Positions 9,946-18,441 of a stretch of 31,222 nucleotides of DNA are shown here, one piece after another. Location: contig MLAK01001125.1 in the NCBI GenBank assembly GCA_001839685.1, forward strand, positions 1-31,222. The letters are read 5' to 3'. This DNA is from Tritrichomonas foetus (taxonomy: Eukaryota > Parabasalia > Tritrichomonadida > Tritrichomonadidae). The first letter of the stretch is position 1, and each line of letters opens with the position of its first letter. Under the pieces are notes generated by a model. The model was not told where the DNA came from. It saw only the letters and a program-made list of their open reading frames with translations, and searched no databases. The translations under genes and the position numbers were made by a program.

Positions 9946-11258
9946 TGCAGGAAAAGATGATAAACAAACAAGTGAATTTTAATGTTTTATCAATATTTAA
10001 TTCAAATATCTAAGATTTCTGAAAACTCTGATTTTTGATAGCATTATTATCCTGATAAAAAGAAAAATTAATGATTCAATAAACACAAATTGGGAGAAGA
10101 TTTCATCGAACATACTGAATATTGAAACAAAAGAAAAGTTTGGGAATAAATCAATTAAATAATGAGTCATTTCGGCATTTACTGTCTGAAATATCGAGAA
10201 CTATTGTATAAAAATTTCAGAAATACAAAAATAATTCTATAAATAAGTTGAGATCGATTAAATAAAAAGTGTTTTACAGAAATTTTTCGTATTGTCCATG
10301 CATCAAACATAGAGCAAATAGTAAATCACCTCTAATTTCTCAAGAGATTATGATTATTGGTCTTGTATATATATATATTGGAATGAGAAACAGTAATAAG
10401 TCGAATTATTTTCCCCGTAAATTTCATTTCTGAATAAGACCATTTTTTATTCTTTGAATCTATTTTTTCACTACTCAAACTAGAACATTTAATTATCACA
10501 ATATTTTCCGAATGTTTCATGAGGAACAAACAAAAGCGAAATAATTTGGCGAATTACTGACATCAGTATAAATTGATCACTCTATCGTAATTAGTGAGCA
10601 AAAACTAATCACAAAAAAATCACAAATATTTCGCAAATTTTGTCATAAACACGATCAACCAAGGGCTGTAGCTGCAATTAATGATGCCTCTAAACCTAAT
10701 TCAATTGAATAACCACCTATTATTTTTCTTTTATCCCCAAATAATCACGTTAAATGATAGAATAATATTGAATGATTTTGTGAGCTATTTTTTTCTCACT
10801 TTGAAAATATTTCAAGTTCGATTTGATAAGAATTACAAGAATCGATTGAAGAAGTATTAGATCTTTTTCTGACCAAAATCATTTTATTTTATTTATCATC
10901 AGCTTTGCTCTATATAAAAACTAGATGAATATTTCATAGAATGCATTAAAATAAAAATTTTATTAGTCAAGAGATTTTCTATTATTCGAAAGTAAAAATA
11001 AGAAATTGGAGAATGATTTAATCATGCGTAGAAATCATTGGAACATATTTACAAATATGAATTATCAACAAAAACTGGGTTTTACAGACAAACATCAGAA
11101 AATGATCATTAAAAATTCCAGGAAATTGTAATTACAAATTTCGAATCATTTTGTGATCCATCTTCATCTAGTTTTTCATCATCTTTTTTTCACACTTAAG
11201 AAGTTATCATAACAAAACACATTAAAAAAGCAAAGAAAGGAATTTCTTATTCTCAATA
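9946..11258. other. Intergenic spacer (1.3 kb)
   Basis: AT-rich spacer between two minus-strand genes. It includes a short TA repeat near 10366-10378. A 29-codon minus-strand frame at 10655-10744 contains IIGGYSIELG followed by a Leu/Ala-rich end; it looks protein-like but has no start codon and no partner sequence. Nothing else is recognisable. Confidence 0.45.
9971..9975 (-). promoter_or_regulatory. Inr-like motif of the kinase gene
   Basis: Reads TCACT on the minus strand, about 26-30 bases before the kinase ATG. It fits the Inr consensus but is somewhat farther from the start codon than usual. Confidence 0.3.
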
Positions 11259-11801
11259 TCAATGATTGACTTGTTTTCCTGTGTTAATTCCGAGCAAACT
11301 TTGAAGTCTCATTCTTTCTTGACATTCTTCATGAACCAATTGTTGAAGTCGTTTAATTTCAGCTTGTTTTTGTGTAACAACACCTTTTAACATGTTTAAT
11401 TGGTCTTCAAGAGGTTTCAGCATTTCTTCGAAATCTATTTCAGGTGGTGCTTCAGATTTCGTTTTGAGAATCTCGATCCTGGCTTTTTCAAGAAGAAATG
11501 AAGTCTTTTCGTGACTCTCATTTGCTTCTTTTAATTGTTTTTGGAGTTCGTTATTGTGATTTTTCAAATCTTGATTTTCTGTTTCTTTGGCGGCAACTTT
11601 CGCTTCTAGTTCTGAAATTTTGGTTTTAAGTGCTGTTATTTCGTCAAATTTATCGAAACCTTTAGATTTTTCGAGTTCACGAATTCGATCGGCGAAACGG
11701 TGTTGAAGATCGAGGATTTCTTGGTTTCTCGCTTCACCAAGGAGAACTAATTGCCTGTTGAGAGAGTCTATTTCTTTTTTATAAGTTTCTATGTCAGACA
11801 T
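11259..11801 (-). CDS. Small coiled-coil protein
   Basis: A 180-residue protein that is coiled coil over almost its whole length (about residues 5-165), with heptad-like spacing of Leu, Ile and Val and abundant Glu, Lys and Gln. There is no signal peptide, membrane segment or enzymatic motif. A short break around SEAPPEIDFEEM (116-127) divides the coil into two parts. The Met start is followed directly by helix-forming sequence. Such proteins often serve as scaffold or cytoskeletal adaptors; the function here is not known. It is divergent from the glycosyltransferase gene on the other strand, with a 625-bp gap. Confidence 0.85.
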   Translation of the reverse strand: MSDIETYKKEIDSLNRQLVLLGEARNQEILDLQHRFADRIRELEKSKGFDKFDEITALKTKISELEAKVAAKETENQDLKNHNNELQKQLKEANESHEKTSFLLEKARIEILKTKSEAPPEIDFEEMLKPLEDQLNMLKGVVTQKQAEIKRLQQLVHEECQERMRLQSLLGINTGKQVNH

Positions 11802-12426
11802 GCACGTTTAAAAATAAGATGCAAAACAAAACTTTTTGATAATTTAAATAGCTATTAATTTTATCGAAATTTCAATTTACAGATTCAAATATTTATAAAG
11901 TATAGAAAAAGATATGGTCTCAAATTGATATCTTCAGTCTCTGACAAAATGAAAGTATCTGCATTAATTTCGATATATTCCATTTTGGTTATTAATTTCA
12001 TTTATAATATTAGGTGGAATCAATCTTCTGAAAAGATCCAATTTATTACATGTCAAAGTTTTTGAACTTTAGCCAATTAACTGTACTCACAAATTTAAAC
12101 CATAAACATGTTCCATTTAATTCCATTTCTTTCCTTTGATAGGGAGATTCATTTCCACAATTGGAAACTAGTTTGGCAATTGTGAAGTGAAAGGTCAAAT
12201 AAAGGTCAAAAGTAGAAAACGTTGAGGGGTTAATGATATGAACTTCGCTGGTTCTTTGGGCCAATTAGACTTGGAAGAGAGGCGCGGAGAATGATTGAAA
12301 AGGTGAATTTAAGTGTCCAAAAATACAATTCAATAAGATGATAAATTCACCTTAGGGATCATCAAAAATTAAACGTTCACACAAAAAAAATCCAACGAGA
12401 ATTGCTCAACCTTCTTTGATGCCAGA
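11802..12426. other. Intergenic spacer between divergent genes
   Basis: Must hold the promoters of the coiled-coil gene (minus) and the glycosyltransferase gene (plus). A TCACA Inr-like motif at 12377-12381 is about 50 bases before the glycosyltransferase ATG, which is distant for an Inr. A 72-codon minus-strand frame (12046-12264) begins at TTG directly after a stop, has no usable Met start and is not called as a gene. Confidence 0.45.
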
Positions 12427-13566
12427 ATGAAAAGCGCTGTATTGCTTCCTATTACGAATATCATTCCAATCATATTTCTGATATACGGGATTAAAACACT
12501 TAAAAACGAGCTTCTCGAAAACCAATTCGAATTATCGAAGACCATTTTTATCCATACGAATATTCAGGTTGAAACAGAAGAACTTTTTTTCCTATCTAAT
12601 CTCAATGGCAAACATGTTCTTAGCCTCTTCGATTTACCACTCATCACAAATTTTTTGATAAAGATTCCAAAACAAAAAGAAACAGGAAAACGCTTGGTTA
12701 TTTCAACAATTGTATCACATCATTACAACGATACTTTATACAAATGTTTAATGTCCGCCATGCACAGCGGCGTCAATCCTTCCGAATTTCTAATTTTTGC
12801 CCTAGATGAGCATGTTCACAATTTTTGTGAGTCTATCGGCATTTTCAGTGTGATTCTAAATTATCAAAAATTATATGAACATTCATGGTTTGTTGTAGGA
12901 AGGTTGAAACAAGCAATTCAATACTTTATTAATTGTTGTAACTGCGATTTAATTTTTTTCGATTCAGATATTGTTTTTACGGATAATTTCAAAAAAATTT
13001 TGCTTGAATGTCCTGACTCACCAGACATTCAAATAATGGATGAAAAGCATAATCCTCGAAGTGAAGTTGATATGAAAGATATAGGATTGTATAATATTGG
13101 GTTTATGTTTGTTCGGTCTTCACCTCAAACTCGTCATTTTTTTAGGAAATGGTTATATTCGGAATACACAAATGACTTACATTTATGGGATCAGGGAATA
13201 TTTAATTACGTCATGATATCTGATAGTCCCAGAATATATACAGATACAGAAAATAAAAGTATTGTTTATCAGACTGAATTTCAAAATCGAACAGAAAATG
13301 TAAGAATTCACATTTTGAATCCTTTATTGTTTATAAATTATTGCAATTTAATCGTGAAAGAAGAAAATTCTTTTGATGCAATGAAAATGATGAATTTAAT
13401 TAGATGGGCTGCTAATAACAATTATATAAGACCTGTCTTAGTTCATTATGCGTGTGTAGAAGGATCTTTAAAGCTTGGCCTGATGAGGATTTCTGAATAT
13501 CAAAATGTGAATTATCAATACTTTTTCGATTTATTCTCGAATTATACATGGAAAGTCACACAGTAA
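12427..13566 (+). CDS. Type II membrane glycosyltransferase (nucleotide-diphospho-sugar transferase family)
   Basis: A 379-residue protein with a hydrophobic signal anchor at about 3-25 (LLPITNIIPIIFLIYG), as in Golgi-resident type II transferases. The lumenal part resembles the Nucleotid_trans family (PF03407; GT77-like fold GT-A). It has a central region with FFDSDIVF, where Asp179-Ser180-Asp181 form the metal- and UDP-sugar-binding DxD motif, and LWDQGIFNY with Asp255-Gln256, a second conserved element of the family. The stretch SAMHSGVNPSEFLIFALDE (about 111-129) fits the start of the Rossmann-like half. It should transfer a sugar from a nucleotide donor to a surface or secreted glycan. 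Donor and acceptor cannot be read from sequence. The start Met is well placed relative to the anchor. Confidence 0.85.
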   Translation: MKSAVLLPITNIIPIIFLIYGIKTLKNELLENQFELSKTIFIHTNIQVETEELFFLSNLNGKHVLSLFDLPLITNFLIKIPKQKETGKRLVISTIVSHHYNDTLYKCLMSAMHSGVNPSEFLIFALDEHVHNFCESIGIFSVILNYQKLYEHSWFVVGRLKQAIQYFINCCNCDLIFFDSDIVFTDNFKKILLECPDSPDIQIMDEKHNPRSEVDMKDIGLYNIGFMFVRSSPQTRHFFRKWLYSEYTNDLHLWDQGIFNYVMISDSPRIYTDTENKSIVYQTEFQNRTENVRIHILNPLLFINYCNLIVKEENSFDAMKMMNLIRWAANNNYIRPVLVHYACVEGSLKLGLMRISEYQNVNYQYFFDLFSNYTWKVTQ

Positions 13567-14431
13567 CATATCGTAATTGATTCAAATTGATCTCATCTCC
13601 TTAATTTGTATTTATATGTAAAAATTAATCCATTCATAATTTTCAATTTCGTATTTTTGCAAAATTTGATAATTGCAGGTGTCTAAAAGCACTGCTTATT
13701 AGATTTCCCAGTAAAATTGTTTGCATAAACAAAGATATTCAAGGAGGAAAAATTTTTAATTTTCTGAGTGATAACAATTTTTCATAACTTTTCCGCAATT
13801 TTTGTGGAGGGGTCACAAAATGTGTGTGAATATAATTCTTAAAGAAACATTTATCTTCTTCATTCAAATGATTTAAGAGATAAAAAACTGGAATAACTGT
13901 GTGTGATGCCAATTAAGCAATAACTTTTGTGTGAATAAATCAGTACTTTTCTGATTTGATGTTTGAAAAAGGAAAAAAAAAACAATATACATTTTTGCCA
14001 AATCATTAAAACTACTATTTATTCATAATTATCTAGTGTGGATGCTACTTTTTGCGTACTTTTTGATTGTGCCAACTCTCCCTCAATTCGAAAATTTTCT
14101 TTCAAATATTTTATGTATCGGCAAAAAGTTATCAAAATTTTACAATATGCCATTTATTAGAAACATTCAATTTTGCATGTTCTAATTCAAATATTGAATT
14201 TAAAAATATCAATGAAGTTATATTTTTGAGAGAAAAAAATCAATAGATTAAACTTTTTCACATCGACAAAATTTTTGGAAAATAACAAATTATTATGAGA
14301 ATTGAGAGGAAAATAAAAATCATTTTCAGAAATGGATTTCGCAAAAAGAAAAAGTGAACAATTGTAAAAATAATTGAGAGAAAATATAACAGTAAAAATC
14401 ATCACATAGAAAAGAAATTTACATCGTGAAA
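13567..14431. other. Intergenic spacer upstream of the BEACH gene
   Basis: AT-rich spacer. The last part should carry the BEACH gene promoter; a TCACA Inr-like motif lies at 14402-14406, about 26 bases before the ATG at 14432. A 47-codon plus-strand frame ending near 13789 has no Met start and is probably chance. Confidence 0.45.
14402..14406 (+). promoter_or_regulatory. Inr-like motif of the BEACH gene
   Basis: TCACA, matching TCA[C/T][A/T], about 26 bases before the ATG at 14432. It supports using 14432 as the start and not the in-frame GTG at 14426. Confidence 0.4.
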
Positions 14432-16351
14432 ATGGAAAGCTGGTTTCCTGGTTCAATGCAGCGTGCGCATTCGATAAACATATCATCGCTGTCAATGATC
14501 AGGCGAGCTTCTATTGCCGTTCCACAGGAAGTTGAAACTTTCAAGAAAAGAGTTTCATCATTATCGAAAGAAGAGAAGCCCGACAGATGTATTCATTATT
14601 TTATGAAGCACTTCGATTCACTTAGCGATTCAAAACTTCAGACATACGGTATTTCAAGCGAAACGGCACGCCTTGTTCGTCATGCTTGGACATTTATTGA
14701 TGAGTATTTGTCAGACATGCAGAAGGCCATTCAAATATTCCAGTTTTTGAATTCAGCCATTCGAATCTACCTTTCTGCGGCCAGAACCGATCAATGTTTT
14801 TTTAAGATTATCATTCGAATCGCTCAAACCGACGATAACGATATGATTGAGGCTGCCATTCCTTTTATCCAAAGTGCTCTATTGAAAAATGAACTCCAAA
14901 AAGTGTTCTTTTCAGGCCAAAATTTATCATCTATTTGGTCAAATGTATTTGTGAAAAATATCAATGCCTGCTTGAATTTAGGCCCTATTTTTAATTCATT
15001 TGCTTCCAGTTATTCAATTACTGATGTAACAGTTTTACTTCAACTATGTGAAAAAGTTATTGAAGATTTAGAAAATAATGCTGTTGATCCTTCATCGGCT
15101 TCATCAGCATTTTTGTTTTTAGGGTACATGATAAGGAATACAAACACTGGAGACTTCTTACCATCAATTTTAGAAAGGATTCGAGAGATTTCTCTTGAGG
15201 TTGATAATTTTCAATTTTTCGAACCGTTCATTATGGCTCCTACAAGTGATCCACCTGCTATTTGGTCAGCAATTGATTCAATTCTTGCAGATCCACAACT
15301 TCCACTTGAATTAATCGAGTCCGCACTTTTGGCAATACACAATACGGGTGTTCCTCCTTCACCTGAAGTGTTCTCCTTTAATAGTTTCATTCCTAGAATG
15401 TTTGAACTTGATGATAACTTGCAGAAAAAATTGTTTGACGTTATAGGACAATCAGAAAAAGAGACGAAAGCTGATTTTTTTTATTATGTTATGCCGCTTT
15501 CACAATCTGGAATAAATACCGAATATTTAGAGAAAGTTTCTAATGGTATTATATGGGGCGACTTTTTATTAGAAAATATTATTCAAAAATTCTTTATTGA
15601 ACCAGGCCTTGAAGAAATCCAACTTTGCTTGGTTTCAGATAGTCATGTTTTTGATATTGCGTCCGATTTTATCGCACAATTACCAAAATTCACCCCATGT
15701 GCAACAGATTTATTCAATATTTTCTCAGAACTTGTTTTAAGCGGTGAAGAAACAATCGAACCGTTATTGAAATTAATGATGATGAAAGCAGATCCAAGTT
15801 TATATATGAATGAAATCATTGCAAATATTTCAATGGCTTATGAAAATGATGCCATTATGAATATTTATTCAGAAGTTTGTTTAAATGTTTTAAATTTCAC
15901 CGAAGTATTCTTGCAAACTGAAAATGCCCTTGAATCTATTCCCTTTTTCTGTGAAAAATCAAGCGGACTTGATTTTCTTGCAGCTTTAGTTGTCGATGGT
16001 CCGATTCCAAAAATTGATGATTTCTTTAGTGAACATTATCATGAAACCACATTAAATCGCTTAAATAGAGAAGAATTAACAAAATTAATAAATGGTCTTT
16101 CACAAAATCCACAGAAGCGACGCCTTCCTCAACAACAAACCATTGGAAGTCAATCAAGATTACAAAATATTCTTAGAAATACAATAATTAATAACCAACA
16201 ACATGGATTTATGAGAATTCCATCACTTTGCCCATACATAGAAAATATTATATTAGAAACACCAGTCGATCAGTATATACAGTCAAACTACCTTATTTTC
16301 ACCTCGTTTGTCAGATTTCATTCAAATTTTTGTGAGAAAAACGTTTATTAA
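14432..16351 (+). pseudogene. BEACH-WD40-FYVE gene, 5' fragment (cut by transposon)
   Basis: Residues 1-616 (to 16279) are the native N-terminus of a large BEACH protein. The last 23 residues before the stop are translated from the transposon end, beginning exactly at the element border (16280). The fragment is an all-helical, Leu/Ile-rich, armadillo/HEAT-like region with no catalytic motif, as is usual for the long N-terminal part of BEACH scaffolds. ATG 14432 is chosen; the frame can be extended only to a GTG at 14426. As assembled, this fragment alone would lack the PH, BEACH, WD40 and zinc-finger parts. Joining codon ATA (16277-16279) to TAT (18444) restores one frame with the 3' fragment, which shows that both belonged to one gene of about 2662 codons. 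Confidence 0.85.
16280..16317 (+). repeat. Left terminal inverted repeat of the transposon
   Basis: Begins CAGTCAAACT and matches the reverse complement of 18404-18441 at 37 of 38 positions (A versus T at position 11). Preceded by the TA at 16278-16279. Confidence 0.93.
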
Positions 16352-16988
16352 AACTTTTTCTAACTTTTTTTCATTCAAAATTTGTGCTTTTAGACTCATA
16401 GAGTCTTCAAGAAATATTATAAAGTAAAAATTTACATTTGTTTATCGAATTGAATCTTTATGACAACCAATAAAACAATAATTAATTTTTGGAAAAATTA
16501 CATCATTATTTAATGAGGGGTTTCCCAATCAATGATTGAAAATAATTAACATCGACTTTAACATCATAACAACCATCATGCTGAGCAAATAAATATTAAT
16601 ATGAAATTCACAAATGTGATGTTTTAACCTGAAAATGTCATTTCTTAATTCATTACAACTTTTCTCGCCTTGCTTATTCGAGTATGAAAATAAGCAAAAT
16701 TTATTGAATACCGTTTGAAGTTTTTCAAGACATAAAAAAAATCAAAAAAATAATTTTCGAAATTTTATGTGATTTTGAAAATTTCAAAAAAGACTTCAAT
16801 TTTTATATTATAATAACAATTCATGATACTAAATATTAATTTATTGTTGATTTATTATAAATCTCATCAGATAGGAAAAAACGTAAATATGACTCTTGAA
16901 TACAAATTATTAAACGTTCATCATTATCCACAAAATTGAAAGAAATTAATTAGATATTTTTAGTCAATAAACTTTTTGAATGCAATTT
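16318..16988. other. Non-coding or decayed part of the transposon
   Basis: AT-rich, with stops in all frames at short intervals. It occupies the place where the missing two thirds of the DDE catalytic domain should be, but none of that sequence is recognisable. Either the element suffered an internal deletion or replacement, or the assembly is wrong near the N at 17063. Confidence 0.5.
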
Positions 16989-18320
16989 CTATTCAAATAA
17001 GATTTTGACTGTATTCAATTTTATTTTAAAAGTTGGAGTCTTTTGATTTTTTTTTTTTTTTTNTTCTGAATCAATAATCCCTATGCTTGTGAAACTTTGT
17101 TTTTGTGTTGGAATATTGACAGAATGTGATTTTCCTTTAATTGAAAGCATACGAAATGGTTCATTAACATAGTTTACACAAGTTTCATCTATATTGATAA
17201 TTTTATTGGTTGGAAATTGATGGAAAGCTTCAACTAAACTAATAACATAGTTCTGCGAATAAATTTCATCAATAATTCCTTCTTTACTTGTTTTAGTCTT
17301 GGTGAAACAGAAATTGTATCTTTGTAAAAAGCTATGAATCCATTTATAAGAACCATGAAATCGGATTTCAATGAGTGAATCAACTTCCTGATCACTCATT
17401 GAATCTATCAAATCTTTTAATTGCTTTTTTTCTTCTTCTGTTGTCAAATTCAATGATTTAATTTTCTCAAGATACAATCGATCTCTTTCTGTTTTTAAAA
17501 AGTGGGTCATTGCTATGTCTTTGATATCGTCGATATCTAAACAACAATCCATTTTTTCCACAATACTTTTGAAGATCTGTTGTTCATCTGCATTTGAAAA
17601 TATTCGATGTCTTCCTCCCTTTTTATTAATCAAAAAACTGGCTATCGTTTTTTTCTTCGACAAAATTTGGTAGCGCCATGATTTTAATGTATTAATGTTA
17701 ATGAGAGTTTCATTACTAATCTTTTGAAGTTCCCCATACTCCAATTTTTCTTTAGACGAAAGTTTTTGCAAAATCTTTTTGCCTTCCAAAAAGTTAAAAT
17801 TTAGTGTTGATTTGATAAAATTATTTTTTTTTAGGTTTAGTGTATATTTTTTTGGTTTATTTTTGACATTAAATGGAATGTTTAATACGGCAATTCTATT
17901 AATTGGCTTCTTTACTTCACTGATTAGGTTTATATTCAAATTAATATTTTCATTAGAATTATTAATCGATACGTCATTAAAATTATTAATATGTTTGTCA
18001 ATAGATTCGTGGTTAGATTTATTAATAGAGTTGTCAACAGAGTTGTCAGCAGAATTGTCAACAGAATTGTCAAAATTATCTGTGATATTTCTTACTTCTG
18101 GAAGTATTAGTTTGGCTTGTCGCGTATTAGCCTTAGTAAATTGTGATGCAACAGTTTGGCAAGCAACATCATTCGTTGGGTTTGATAATAATTTACGAAA
18201 ATTATTGATGCGTTTTCGTCGAGGTTTGGATGGACATTGTGGGTTAAAGTATGGTATGATATTATTTTTTTCTGGTTGAACTAATTCGGTGAATGAGAAA
18301 AGTCGACTAAGAAAACTCAT
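16989..18320 (-). pseudogene. pogo-like transposase, C-terminally truncated
   Basis: A 443-codon frame that starts at a good ATG with a TCATA Inr-like motif a few bases upstream. Residues 1-155 are Asn/Ser-rich and basic. A CENP-B/psq-like helix-turn-helix lies at about 190-245 (LININTLKSWRYQILSKKK ... GRHRIFSNADEQ). A Tc5-type helix-turn-helix lies at about 325-345 (YKWIHSFLQRYNF). The DDE domain begins with INIDETCVNYV (about 380-390), carrying the first catalytic Asp. After IGIIDSE the frame runs into an ambiguous base and a poly-Lys stretch encoded by A-runs, then about 18 unrelated residues to the stop. The second Asp and third acidic residue of the DDE/DDD triad are missing, so the product should not cut DNA, though it may still bind the repeats. 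Confidence 0.85.
17047..17063. repeat. T16 homopolymer ending in an ambiguous base
   Basis: Sixteen T followed by N (17063), the only ambiguous base in the window. It falls exactly where the transposase stops resembling its family, so an assembly problem at this homopolymer is plausible. Confidence 0.85.
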
Positions 18321-18321
18321 T

Positions 18322-18326
18322 TATGA
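18322..18326 (-). promoter_or_regulatory. Inr-like motif of the transposase gene
   Basis: Reads TCATA on the minus strand, immediately upstream of the transposase ATG at 18320. The element therefore probably carries its own host-type promoter. Confidence 0.4.
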
Positions 18327-18403
18327 TAGAAATTTTTTATGACCATAAATTTTCAATGATGGGCAAAATTTGACCTTTAATAATGTCAGATTTGACATAT
18401 ACG

Positions 18404-18441
18404 AATCTGACAAACGAGGTGAAAATAAGGAAGTTTGACTG
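18404..18441 (-). repeat. Right terminal inverted repeat of the transposon
   Basis: Partner of 16280-16317, followed by TA at 18442-18443. Just inside it, 18385-18392 is an inverted copy of 18404-18411 (GTCAGATT/AATCTGAC), forming an extra subterminal palindrome that may be a second transposase-binding site. Confidence 0.93.

Larger units (their letters stand above)
16280..18441 (-). mobile_element. pogo-like (Tc1/mariner superfamily) DNA transposon, 2162 bp
   Basis: The element is bounded by 38-bp terminal inverted repeats (16280-16317 and 18404-18441) that match at all but one position and begin CAGTCAAACT. TA dinucleotides flank both ends (16278-16279 and 18442-18443), the target-site duplication of the Tc1/mariner/pogo superfamily. 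It carries one minus-strand transposase gene with pogo-type DNA-binding and DDE motifs. The sequence from 16318 to about 17040 has no recognisable coding content. The transposase is incomplete and the element contains an ambiguous base at 17063 after a T16 run, so it is probably not autonomous as assembled. It sits inside the coding region of the BEACH gene. Confidence 0.93.

Noticed and set aside
12046..12264. 72-codon minus-strand frame with fairly good codon composition
   Set aside because: It begins at TTG immediately after a stop, has no usable Met near its start, and matches no family I know.
14187..14495. 102-codon minus-strand frame
   Set aside because: Antisense to the start of the BEACH gene; composition is that of AT-rich noise.
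17779..18279. 166-codon plus-strand frame
   Set aside because: It is the antisense shadow of the Asn/Ser-rich N-terminus of the transposase.
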